A DNA stretch of 40,084 nucleotides, from positions 1 to 40,084 of the forward strand of contig DBYD01000036.1 in the NCBI GenBank assembly GCA_002309855.1. Reading direction: 5' to 3'. A model generated the notes under the pieces. That model had not been told where the DNA came from, ran no database searches, and saw nothing but the letters and a program-made list of their open reading frames with translations. Below, one piece after another: positions 1 to 8,155 of this stretch (position 1 is the stretch's first letter; each line of letters opens with the position of its first letter). A program made the translations under genes and the position numbers. The DNA comes from Bacteroidales bacterium UBA1195 (GTDB taxonomy: Bacteria > Bacteroidota > Bacteroidia > Bacteroidales > WCHB1-69).

Positions 1-45
1 GATGGAAACCCGACAAACGAAATCGATGAACAGTTTACGGAATGA
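1..45 (+). CDS. C-terminal end of an upstream gene (partial, tentative)
   Basis: Frame 1 reads as 14 residues (DGNPTNEIDEQFTE) and then TGA at 43-45. The composition, with many acidic residues and Asn, looks like a real protein C-terminus. It suits the next gene beginning at 110 better than one beginning at position 2. The fragment is too short to identify. Confidence 0.3.
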   Translation, partial: DGNPTNEIDEQFTE

Positions 46-109
46 ATGCTGGCGGCATACAATATATGCAGGATACCGGAGTTATAACATTAAAAAAACT
101 ATTGGAAAT

Positions 110-619
110 ATGAAATATATAAGAACAATTGAAGAAATGCTTGACGAGTCTGTGTCCGAAACAATCAACCGTATTGGTCTGATAACAGAAATGGCAGTTC
201 CCTTGAAAAAATACAAGGAACGTGTTGATGGATTAAGATTCCAGCTTGTTGAAAACTGGTGCCTATGCAGATATTGCCAATTATTCGATACAGAGAACAT
301 ATGCTTCAAGCATTGGATGAACGAATTAAAGGCGGTCATTGAAAATTTGAAATTCCTTGACATTAAAGACAGAATCAGCAAGGAGAAAACATTAACTGGT
401 ATGCTTATATCCGATTATGATTACAATGATTCGGAAATGATAAAGAGAATCATGGCCGGTAAATTTAAAAAAGAAAAAATAACTGATTTGAAGAAGATAG
501 AATCAGTGTGCCTGGATTTTGCAAACAGCATCGGAAACATCATTGACGTGATTTCAAACGACAATATAATATTGGATGACTATCTTGAAGACACATTTGA
601 CATTGCTGAAAAAAATTGA
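110..619 (+). CDS. Unknown AT-rich accessory protein, about 169 aa
   Basis: I do not recognise the family. The frame is open from position 2. I prefer the ATG at 110 because the resulting N-terminus (MKYIRTIEEMLDES) has the same design as that of the next gene, and because another frame seems to carry the end of an upstream gene before it. The protein is mostly helical and charged, with a cysteine/tryptophan-rich patch (NWCLCRYC) in the first half. No signal peptide or membrane segment is visible. The stop lies 3 bases before the next ATG, so the two genes are probably co-transcribed and translationally coupled. Base composition is clearly more AT-rich than the genes from 1504 onward, which suggests acquired DNA. 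The motif after residue 10 (LDE followed by Ser) resembles the cleavage site of a phage prohead protease; this is inference. Confidence 0.6.
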   Translation: MKYIRTIEEMLDESVSETINRIGLITEMAVPLKKYKERVDGLRFQLVENWCLCRYCQLFDTENICFKHWMNELKAVIENLKFLDIKDRISKEKTLTGMLISDYDYNDSEMIKRIMAGKFKKEKITDLKKIESVCLDFANSIGNIIDVISNDNIILDDYLEDTFDIAEKN

Positions 620-622
620 AAT

Positions 623-1432
623 ATGAAAAACATAAAGAAATTCGACGAGTTTATAGACGAGGGGATTGACTTCGACAAAAAGTCTATGAAGGTCTGGTTT
701 ACACCGACAGATGAGAGATATGTCGACACCTCACTGGAAAACAATCCGACACTGGACAAAGAGATAATGACGGACGTGGAGGTGTGGTCAATCTTCAAAC
801 GTGCAAAAGATGGTAACAATGATGATGGAAATCCCCTAATCTATGCATTGAAAGGTGAAAAAGGTTGGGAATTTCGTGACGAATCAGACCATGAGGCTAT
901 TGAAAAACAATTTGAACTGATTGCAGAGAAATTCTCAAAGATACATCCGGTCGGTGTCACTGTCCTTATTCCGAGCGGAAACAAACTGAACAGACACATA
1001 GCGGAAGTCATAATGTCAAAATCAAAAGATTCACACTTGATAGAGGGTGCAATCTCAAAACTTACGGTTGATGAGGTTGATGAAATAGTGTTGAAAATGG
1101 ATTCAAAGTTCAGGTCGTTCTATGGTGACGATTTTGATGAAGCGTATAGCAGACTTGAGTCGTTCTTTGACGATATGGATACTGAAAGGGGTGGTATGTT
1201 CTCAAGACACTTTGTGAAAGACCGTGAGATGAGAAATGTTTTGACAGACACATTCAAAGTCTCCACTTCAAGATATGCAAGAAAGTCGAAATATTTAACA
1301 GACAAGGATATCCTTATTATTGATGACACAATCGGCAGCGGACAGTCAATTAAAAACGCTTGTCAGATTATGATGGAATCATATGCACCGAAGAGCATCA
1401 CTGTGCTGACACTGATGTCAAAACTGCATTGA
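623..1432 (+). CDS. Phosphoribosyltransferase-like protein, 269 aa
   Basis: The C-terminal third carries a PRPP-binding loop typical of type I phosphoribosyltransferases: three hydrophobic residues, two Asp, then TIGSGQS (about residues 232-242). Beta-strand/helix alternation follows to the end. The first 200 residues match nothing I know and are rich in acidic residues and Lys. The N-terminus (MKNIKKFDEFIDEG) resembles T4-type capsid-targeting peptides, with a possible cut after Glu13. The substrate cannot be told from the sequence. Stand-alone PRTase domains with unusual N-terminal extensions are common in phages and mobile elements. The gene follows its upstream neighbour by 3 bases and shares its AT-rich composition. 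It is the last gene before the composition shifts to that of the core chromosome. Confidence 0.65.
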   Translation: MKNIKKFDEFIDEGIDFDKKSMKVWFTPTDERYVDTSLENNPTLDKEIMTDVEVWSIFKRAKDGNNDDGNPLIYALKGEKGWEFRDESDHEAIEKQFELIAEKFSKIHPVGVTVLIPSGNKLNRHIAEVIMSKSKDSHLIEGAISKLTVDEVDEIVLKMDSKFRSFYGDDFDEAYSRLESFFDDMDTERGGMFSRHFVKDREMRNVLTDTFKVSTSRYARKSKYLTDKDILIIDDTIGSGQSIKNACQIMMESYAPKSITVLTLMSKLH

Positions 1433-1503
1433 TATATTGTATAAAAACTAAATAAGTGTTTATAGCCAACAAGTATATTGTTACCTAAAAAAAACAATAG
1501 GAT

Positions 1504-2484
1504 ATGCAAAGAAAAAGAAGACTGACATTGCTCATGTTGCTGCTTTCCGGCGGATGCCTTTGGGCGCAGCAGCCTGTGGAGAGCGACAGCACCCCCACGG
1601 ACACCACGGTGCAGGTGACGCAACAGGCCTTTACACCAATGTTCACCCTCTCACAGGATGAGATTCCTGCCCGTGAATATTACGGCAACGACTGGAACAC
1701 GGTGAACACCCGTGCCGCCTACAGTTTTGACCCGAACAAAACCTATACGCTTCCGCTCGATTCCGCCCATTTCTTTTTCCCGGCCAAGGGCGGGGCAGTA
1801 ATCTCCCCGTACGGTCCACGCAGCGGACGCATGCACACCGGCACAGACTACAAACAGAACAGCGGCGACCCGATTTACGCCGCATGGGACGGAGTTGTAC
1901 GCATGGCCAAGACAGGATATTACGGTTATGGAGGCATTGTGGTGATCCGGCATGAGAACGGGCTGGAGACATTCTATGCCCATTTGTCCAAAATCATGGT
2001 AAAGGTCAACCAGAAGGTGAAGGCCGGGGAACAGATTGGCAAAGCCGGAAGGACGGGAAAGGCCACTACCGACCATCTTCATTTTGAGACGAGATTCCTT
2101 TACCAGTCATTCAATCCGGCAACTATAATTGATTTTTCCGGCAAAAGGCTGGTGACCGACACCCTGATGGTGGTGGGCGGCAAGTTCTACACTGCTGAAG
2201 CCTTCCGCCAGCGGTCGGCGGAGTCCGCCTTGGACATCCCGATAACCGAGGCTATGCCTTCCGATTCGGACGGGTTGGAGCCGGATCCTGTACCGGCAAA
2301 GCCAAAACCGAAAGCGAAGCCGGATGCTCCCAAAACACCTGCAGTGCATGTGGTCAGGCAGGGCGACACACTTTACGGCATTGCCCGACGCTATCATACC
2401 ACGGTTGCGAAAATATGCAAGCTCAACGGGATAGATGAAGATGCCATATTGAGCTTGGGACAAAAAATAAAGATACCAAAATAA
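1504..2484 (+). CDS. Secreted M23 metallopeptidase with C-terminal LysM domain
   Basis: Murein hydrolase, or activator of one, of the LytM/M23 class, expected in the periplasm. Residues 1-21 form a signal peptide (basic start, Leu-rich core, WAQ end). The M23 domain spans about 90-200 with all zinc and catalytic residues: H111 and D115 (HxxxD), H160 in YAH, and H191/H193 in DHLHFE. It should therefore be an active endopeptidase rather than a degenerate EnvC/NlpD type. A Pro/Lys-rich linker (about 258-280) leads to one LysM peptidoglycan-binding domain (about 282-325). It opens a run of five plus-strand envelope-related genes with gaps of 15 bases or less. A 7-bp inverted repeat (TATTGTT/AACAATA, 1476-1499) lies just before the ATG. 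Confidence 0.93.
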   Translation: MQRKRRLTLLMLLLSGGCLWAQQPVESDSTPTDTTVQVTQQAFTPMFTLSQDEIPAREYYGNDWNTVNTRAAYSFDPNKTYTLPLDSAHFFFPAKGGAVISPYGPRSGRMHTGTDYKQNSGDPIYAAWDGVVRMAKTGYYGYGGIVVIRHENGLETFYAHLSKIMVKVNQKVKAGEQIGKAGRTGKATTDHLHFETRFLYQSFNPATIIDFSGKRLVTDTLMVVGGKFYTAEAFRQRSAESALDIPITEAMPSDSDGLEPDPVPAKPKPKAKPDAPKTPAVHVVRQGDTLYGIARRYHTTVAKICKLNGIDEDAILSLGQKIKIPK

Positions 2485-2487
2485 CAG

Positions 2488-3198
2488 ATGCGTCGAATTG
2501 TCATTCTTCTTCCGTTTTTCCTGCTGTTCTTTGCCGGAGTGTTGAATGCCCAGCGTTTCAATGGGGAGATTATTGCCGGCATGAACTTTTCCCAAGTGGA
2601 TGGGGACGAGGTGTACGGCTACAAAAAGTTCGGCGCCAATACCGGCTTGGGGGTGATGCTTCCATTCAGTTTCAAGAAAAATGGGGAACGGAATTGGGCG
2701 GTCAGCATGGAGATGCTGTGGCACCAGAAGGGTTCTTATAAGAAGAGATATCTTTCGGATCCAAACTTCTGTGACACTTGTCCTCCGGAAATCCAATGTG
2801 ATTCAGGCATCAAGTACCGTTTGGAAATGGATTATGTCTCGCTGCCGCTGATGCTTCATTACACCGACCCACGTACAAACTGGTCGTTTGGTGTCGGCCT
2901 GGCCTACAACCGGCTGTTCCGTATAAAGGAGATTGAAAACGGCGTGCAGACCGCCACATCCCTTTCCAGCGGCACCTACACTCTGACCGACTATGATATC
3001 CTTTTCGATATACGTTTCCGAATCTACCAACGGTTCAAGTTCAACTTCAGGTATGAGTATTCCATTGTTCCAATCCGTACCCGCAGATTCTACAAACCCA
3101 AGATCGGTCATTACGACCCGGAGCCATGGGATCGGAACCAATATCACAATATCTTGACTTTTCGTCTGATATATATGTTTAACGAACCAAAGGATTAA
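2488..3198 (+). CDS. PorT-family outer-membrane beta-barrel protein
   Basis: A 236-residue protein with a signal peptide ending near GVLNAQ (about residue 21), followed by alternating hydrophobic and aromatic strands typical of the small Bacteroidota barrels of the PorT/outer-membrane-protein beta-barrel family. The last strand ends in an aromatic-rich segment (TFRLIYMF). Such proteins sit in the outer membrane; PorT itself belongs to the type IX secretion system. Here there are no T9SS neighbours, so that specific role should not be assumed. A Cys-rich loop (CDTCPPEIQC, around residue 95) is unusual and could form disulfides. The gene starts 3 bases after the M23 peptidase stop, so co-expression is very likely. 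Confidence 0.8.
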   Translation: MRRIVILLPFFLLFFAGVLNAQRFNGEIIAGMNFSQVDGDEVYGYKKFGANTGLGVMLPFSFKKNGERNWAVSMEMLWHQKGSYKKRYLSDPNFCDTCPPEIQCDSGIKYRLEMDYVSLPLMLHYTDPRTNWSFGVGLAYNRLFRIKEIENGVQTATSLSSGTYTLTDYDILFDIRFRIYQRFKFNFRYEYSIVPIRTRRFYKPKIGHYDPEPWDRNQYHNILTFRLIYMFNEPKD

Positions 3199-3213
3199 AT
3201 TGGAGCGTTGCAG

Positions 3214-4191
3214 ATGAAAATTCTTGTCATCCGTTTGAGCAGCATCGGCGACATTGTGCTCTCCACACCGGTGATCCGCTGTCTGAAAAAGCAGCTTCCC
3301 GCAGCGGAAATACATTTTCTCTGCAATCCCTCAATGAAGCCTGTGGTTGAGACAAATCCATATATTGACAATATCCATACCTTCCGTAAGGAGGATGCAA
3401 CTCTGGTGAGCAGGCTTCGGGATGAAGAATTTGACTATGTTGTTGATTTGCAGAAGAACCGTTATTCACATCGTATCTGCAGGCGGCTGCATGTGCCGCA
3501 CAGCAGTTTCCCAAAACTGAATTTCCGCAAGCTCCTGCTGGTTGTCTTCAAATGGAACCTGATGCCACGCCTGCACATTGTGGACCGATATTTCCGCGCT
3601 GTTGAGCGTCTTGGCGTAAAAAACGATGGTAAAGGGTTGGTGTTCTGTGTTGATGAGGCGGATTCCCATGAGTTGGACAAATTTGTCCTGCCAGAAAAAT
3701 ATGTTGCTGTGGCGGTCGGGAGCCGTCACGCAACCAAGCAGATTCCGGCGGAAACGCTTGAGGCTGTGGCGGAGAAATGCCGTCTGCCGCTGGTATTTTT
3801 GGGCGACAGCAATGATTCCGGCATTGTGGCTGGCATTGAAAGGCGTTTTCCTGACCGTACCCTGAACTTGTGCGGCAAACTGTCGCTTCGCGCCTCCGCA
3901 GCATGCGTTGCGAAGGGTGAAACCCTGCTGACCGGCGACACCGGCCTGATGCACATCGCCGCAGCCCTGCAGAAAAGGACGGTATCCGTTTGGGGCAACA
4001 CCGTGCCCGCATTCGGCATGTATCCATACCAGCCGCAACATCCTGAAAACTGCATCATATTGGAAAACAACAGCTGCCGCTGCCGTCCTTGCTCCAAATT
4101 GGGCTATGGGCGCTGCCCGCTGGGCCATTTCAGGTGCATGCGCGGCATTCCGCCGGCCCGAATCACCGAACTGCTAAACAAATCCGAATGA
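3214..4191 (+). CDS. Family 9 glycosyltransferase (heptosyltransferase-like)
   Basis: The start MKILVIRLSSIGDIVLSTPV is the hallmark of ADP-heptose:LPS heptosyltransferases (WaaC/WaaF/WaaQ, GT9), which extend the lipopolysaccharide core on the cytoplasmic face of the inner membrane. The C-terminal donor-binding half has the expected TGDTGLMHIAAAL segment (around residues 245-257), which holds the conserved GT9 aspartate region. The length (325 aa) is normal. The ATG at 3214 is chosen over an in-frame TTG two codons earlier because it starts directly at the conserved strand. A Cys-rich stretch near the C-terminus (CRCRPCSKLGYGRCPLGHFRC) is typical of many GT9 members. The stop overlaps the queA start (ATGA). 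The sugar transferred cannot be determined. Confidence 0.88.
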   Translation: MKILVIRLSSIGDIVLSTPVIRCLKKQLPAAEIHFLCNPSMKPVVETNPYIDNIHTFRKEDATLVSRLRDEEFDYVVDLQKNRYSHRICRRLHVPHSSFPKLNFRKLLLVVFKWNLMPRLHIVDRYFRAVERLGVKNDGKGLVFCVDEADSHELDKFVLPEKYVAVAVGSRHATKQIPAETLEAVAEKCRLPLVFLGDSNDSGIVAGIERRFPDRTLNLCGKLSLRASAACVAKGETLLTGDTGLMHIAAALQKRTVSVWGNTVPAFGMYPYQPQHPENCIILENNSCRCRPCSKLGYGRCPLGHFRCMRGIPPARITELLNKSE

Positions 4192-5402
4192 ATCCGAAAG
4201 AAATCCATATAGAGGACTACGACTATCCGCTGCCGGAGGAACGCATCGCAAAGTTTCCGCTGGAGGAGCGTGATTCCTCCAAATTGCTGGTTTATGAAAA
4301 CGGTGTTTTTTCCGACGACCGATTTTCAAACATCGCCGGGCATCTTCCTGAAGGGGCGCTTCTTGTATTTAACGACACAAAGGTGATCCGGGCGCGGATG
4401 CTGTTCCGGAAGGGGAGTGGCGCACTGATTGAAATATTCTGTTTGGAGCCATGGCAGATGCCTGCCGCACAATCTTTTGAACAACGTTCCGAAGCGGATT
4501 GGCTCTGCTTTATCGGCAACAACCGCAAGTGGAAGGATGGAGCGTTGTCGCGCAACGTGACCATACAGGACAAGGAGGTCATTTTGAAGGCTGAACGGCT
4601 CTGTATGGAACGGCAGGCCTGGGTGGTGCGTTTCTCCTGGAACCAGGATTTATCCTTTGCCGAAGTTATGGAGGCGGCAGGGGAGGTTCCGCTTCCCCCG
4701 TACCTGCACCGCGATGCGGAAGAATCAGACAAGGAGCGTTACCAGACCATCTATGCCCGTTTTGACGGGTCGGTCGCCGCACCCACCGCAGGGCTGCATT
4801 TCACCCCGGCAGTATTTGATTCATTGAAATGTAAATCAATTGACAGGGAGTTTGTGACACTGCATGTTGGGGCGGGGACATTCAAACCTGTCTCCACGGA
4901 ACTTGTCGGCGACCATGAGATGCATGTGGAGAAAATTTCCGTCACGCCAGGACAAATCAGGCGTTTTATGCAGCAGGCCGGGCAGCCTCTGGTTGCTGTG
5001 GGCACCACAACCGCAAGGACACTGGAATCGCTCTACTGGTTCGGTGTGCAGCTGTCTGAAAATCCTGAAACCGGATCGATGCGGATAGGGCAGTGGTTCC
5101 CTTATGAAGCACATGCTGACATATCTGCAACAGATGCGCTACAGCTTGTACTGGATTATCTGCAGCGTCACGATTTGCCACTTTTGGAGGGTGAAACCAA
5201 GCTGATGATTGCACCTGGATACCGTTTCCGGATTGTCAATGGACTTATAACCAATTTCCATCAGCCTAAAAGCACATTGCTGCTGCTGGTTTCAGCATTG
5301 GTTGGAGATGTCTGGCGCGATGGCTACCGGTATGCTTTGGATCACGGTTTCCGATTTCTGAGCTACGGTGACAGCTGCCTGTTTTTAAATTTTAATCTTT
5401 AA
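4188..5402 (+). CDS. queA: S-adenosylmethionine:tRNA ribosyltransferase-isomerase QueA
   Basis: QueA transfers and isomerises the ribosyl part of SAM onto 7-aminomethyl-7-deazaguanine in tRNA, forming epoxyqueuosine, a late step of queuosine synthesis at the wobble base of GUN-anticodon tRNAs. Diagnostic segments are the N-terminal DYDYPLPEERIAKFPLEERD and FNDTKVIRARM, the central VAAPTAGLHFT, the HVGAGTFKPV motif and the C-terminal NFHQPKSTLLLLVSAL. The 404-residue length suits Bacteroidota members. The ATG at 4188 overlaps the glycosyltransferase stop; the frame is open further upstream, but that part is the glycosyltransferase region in another frame. The next gene starts 5 bases after its stop. 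No other queuosine gene is present in the window. Confidence 0.96.
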   Translation: MNPKEIHIEDYDYPLPEERIAKFPLEERDSSKLLVYENGVFSDDRFSNIAGHLPEGALLVFNDTKVIRARMLFRKGSGALIEIFCLEPWQMPAAQSFEQRSEADWLCFIGNNRKWKDGALSRNVTIQDKEVILKAERLCMERQAWVVRFSWNQDLSFAEVMEAAGEVPLPPYLHRDAEESDKERYQTIYARFDGSVAAPTAGLHFTPAVFDSLKCKSIDREFVTLHVGAGTFKPVSTELVGDHEMHVEKISVTPGQIRRFMQQAGQPLVAVGTTTARTLESLYWFGVQLSENPETGSMRIGQWFPYEAHADISATDALQLVLDYLQRHDLPLLEGETKLMIAPGYRFRIVNGLITNFHQPKSTLLLLVSALVGDVWRDGYRYALDHGFRFLSYGDSCLFLNFNL

Positions 5403-5407
5403 AATAT

Positions 5408-8017
5408 ATGAAGAGATTTGCTAATACGTGGCGAATACTGTTGACCACTTTGTTTGTAGGACTGTTCGGAACCATTTTGTCCCAGCCTGGGGGACCGCCT
5501 CCGGGAGGCGGATTTCCCGGACGTCCCCCCATGGGCGGGCCGCCACAAGGCAGGGAGATGCAAAAAAAACAACAACAATCTGAAAAAAAGAGCAAAATCA
5601 ATCTCACAGGTGTTTATAAGGTCTCCGGAGTGCTGAAAGACAGCAGCCAAAACACTCCATTGGCTTATGTGAACGTGGCTTTACTGAACGGGAAGGACAG
5701 CTCCTTTGCCAAAGCCACCACCACTGACGAAAGTGGCAGATTCACCTTGTCAAACCTGCCGGCGGGCCACTACATTTTCAGAGCCACTTTTATCGGTTAC
5801 AAGGCTTTTTACAAGCCAGTCACCATTAAAAATAGCCATATTGACCTGGGAATCATAAGGATGCAGTCTTCCACCACAAAACTGAAAGGAGTGACGGTAA
5901 AAGGGGAACGCCCCATCTACAGCGTGGACGGGGAGAAAACCATCTATAATGTGGCTGATGACCCCTCAATCCAAAGCGGCACCACCACCGACGCCCTGCA
6001 AAACGCGCCAGGTGTGGAAGTGGATATCGAGGGCAACGTGACACTGCGCGGCGTCTCCTCAGTTGAAATCTGGATCAATGACAAGCCATCCAAACTTACG
6101 GCTGAAAACCTGAAAACATATCTGGAGATACTTCCCGCCAACACCCTTGACCGGATTGAAACCATAACCAACCCCTCCGCCAAATATGCGACGGAGGCAG
6201 AAGCGGTCATCAACATTATCACAACGGCGCATATCAAGAAAAACCATTTCATAAGCTTTGGCGCCAACGCCAGCACACAACCCAATTTGAGCCCATGGAT
6301 CTCATACGTATGGGCCAATGACAAATGGTCGTTCAACGTCTATGACGGCCTGCGCTATTCCTACCGTGAGAACCAATCCGACGGCTATTCAGTCCATCGG
6401 CGCGACAGCAAAACGGAACCGGGTGCATATGACACCATTTCTCAGGAAAGTTACAGTAGCGCTTCCGACAACCGGAGCCTGTCAAATTACCTGTCCACAA
6501 ACATCAACTGTACAATTGACTCCATGTCGGATGCCTCCCTAATGCTCTCCATTAACAATTCGTGGAACAAGGCCTGGTCGGAAAGCGATGAGCGGCGGGA
6601 CGAAAGTTTTTCAGGAGGGAACGACTACGGCTTCCATACCGGCAGCGACAACCGTTCCTCCTCGGTTGGCGGCATGTTCTTCGCAGATTACAGCCACAAG
6701 TTCGACAAGAAAGGCCACAACATGCACCTCTTCCTGAATGGCAACCTCCAGTCAAACCAGTCGGACAAATACTACATCCGGGACTATACAACAGTTTATA
6801 ACGATTTGGACCAGAACAAGTACTATTATTCCCATTCCAATTCGCGCTCACTCGGCCTCTCTGCCCGCTACAACCGTCCATACAGCCAGAAAGGTGATCT
6901 TTCCTATGGTCTCAATGCAAATTACAGCAACGGTCAGGTTAATTACAGCACCTTTCTGTATGATTCCTTGGATAGTGAATATTCCATTACTGATCCGGTC
7001 AGGCGGTACATCTCCACCTACCGGGACCAGTCTGTCGGAGGGGATGCCAACTGGACACACAGGCTGGGCAATCTAACCTTGCAGCTTGGATGCGGCGTTG
7101 CCTATAAGGAGCAGTCGCGCAAATATGTCAATATTGTTTTCCCGGACGACACCGCTTACCGTTTCATTACAGCCAATCCCTCGGTGCATTTGAGTTATCG
7201 CACAAAAACAATGCACAACCTCAATGCTAGCTACACGTTGCGCACTCAAACGCCCTCTTCCTCCAACATGACGCTTTTCCGCAGCTATGGGGAGGACAGC
7301 TACAGCGTGGGCAACCGCCATCTTACACCTTCCTACACCCATAACATGGAGGCCGGTTGGACCAAATATTTCAACCGGTTCGGTTCGGTAGGCTGTGATG
7401 TCTACGGCCGCTTCTCCACCCATGAAATCTCCTACATTACAGATGTCACCGATGAGGAAGACCCATATATCGGCCGGATTGTCAGCTATTCCATGCCATA
7501 CAACATGGGCACGACCTACCGTTACGGAAGTTCGTTCCGCGCGACCTACAGTCCGAGCGGATTTTTCAACCTCCGTTTTTACGCCAACCTTTACCACGCC
7601 GTGTATGATATGGAATATGCCAAACTGGGTAAAAACGTCCACACGGAGACCACAGCCTATTCGCTGCGGCTGAACGGATGGGCGAAGCTGTTCAACCGCT
7701 ACCAGGTGCATGCCTCCGCGCGGTACAGTTCGCCGAGCAAAAGCCTTTTTACGGAAACCCGTGCCAATTATTCCGTCAATTGTGGCGTGCGTTCTGATTT
7801 TTTCAAACGGAAAATGTCAGTTTACGTGAATGTGCAGGACATTTTCAACTGGGGTAAAAAAGTTGGGAGCGGCAACGGAACCACCAATCCTTATTATTTG
7901 AGTTACAATAATAAAAAGGTCATGAACAGCCGCTATATCAGCGCGGGAATCACCTTCCGTTTCGGTAAGATGGAACTAGAGAAAAAAAGCGGCGGCGAAG
8001 AACAATCATCAGAGTGA
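5408..8017 (+). CDS. TonB-receptor-like outer-membrane protein with CarboxypepD_reg-like domain
   Basis: An 869-residue outer-membrane protein. After a signal peptide (about 1-26) comes a short Gly/Pro-rich stretch (about 27-48), then a basic/Gln region. A carboxypeptidase-regulatory-like beta-sandwich follows (about 68-150, with the typical LAYVNVALL, DESGRFTLSNLPAG and FIGYK segments). A plug domain comes next (about 160-270, with TTTDALQNAPGVEVD and NITLRG-like motifs). The rest is a long aromatic-rich beta-barrel. This matches the Bacteroidota outer-membrane beta-barrel family 3 proteins, relatives of TonB-dependent receptors. No SusD partner, TonB or sigma/anti-sigma pair is adjacent, so it is unlikely to be a standard glycan-uptake SusC. 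The ligand is unknown. It ends the run that began at 1504. Confidence 0.85.
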   Translation: MKRFANTWRILLTTLFVGLFGTILSQPGGPPPGGGFPGRPPMGGPPQGREMQKKQQQSEKKSKINLTGVYKVSGVLKDSSQNTPLAYVNVALLNGKDSSFAKATTTDESGRFTLSNLPAGHYIFRATFIGYKAFYKPVTIKNSHIDLGIIRMQSSTTKLKGVTVKGERPIYSVDGEKTIYNVADDPSIQSGTTTDALQNAPGVEVDIEGNVTLRGVSSVEIWINDKPSKLTAENLKTYLEILPANTLDRIETITNPSAKYATEAEAVINIITTAHIKKNHFISFGANASTQPNLSPWISYVWANDKWSFNVYDGLRYSYRENQSDGYSVHRRDSKTEPGAYDTISQESYSSASDNRSLSNYLSTNINCTIDSMSDASLMLSINNSWNKAWSESDERRDESFSGGNDYGFHTGSDNRSSSVGGMFFADYSHKFDKKGHNMHLFLNGNLQSNQSDKYYIRDYTTVYNDLDQNKYYYSHSNSRSLGLSARYNRPYSQKGDLSYGLNANYSNGQVNYSTFLYDSLDSEYSITDPVRRYISTYRDQSVGGDANWTHRLGNLTLQLGCGVAYKEQSRKYVNIVFPDDTAYRFITANPSVHLSYRTKTMHNLNASYTLRTQTPSSSNMTLFRSYGEDSYSVGNRHLTPSYTHNMEAGWTKYFNRFGSVGCDVYGRFSTHEISYITDVTDEEDPYIGRIVSYSMPYNMGTTYRYGSSFRATYSPSGFFNLRFYANLYHAVYDMEYAKLGKNVHTETTAYSLRLNGWAKLFNRYQVHASARYSSPSKSLFTETRANYSVNCGVRSDFFKRKMSVYVNVQDIFNWGKKVGSGNGTTNPYYLSYNNKKVMNSRYISAGITFRFGKMELEKKSGGEEQSSE

Positions 8018-8092
8018 AATTTATTTTAACATATTAATAATTTATTTTCAAGCATATAAATTTATTATTAAAAAAATGTTAAAAAAAACAGG

Positions 8093-8121
8093 TTTGGATT
8101 GATGCTTTTTATGTACCTTTG
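8093..8121 (+). promoter_or_regulatory. Bacteroidota-type promoter for recQ
   Basis: A -33-like TTTG (8093-8096) and a -7 box TACCTTTG (8114-8121) are separated by 17 bases within a 138-base AT-rich gap between two genes. The -7 box is 34 bases before the recQ ATG. The match to the Bacteroidota TTTG/TAnnTTTG consensus is good. Confidence 0.7.
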
Positions 8122-8155
8122 CATTTGTAGAATTAAATAATTATTAAGGATAAAA

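Noticed and set aside
4089..4187. Extended N-terminus of QueA
   Set aside because: The extra 33 residues overlap the glycosyltransferase C-terminus in another frame and are not part of the QueA family. The ATGA start at 4188 fits.
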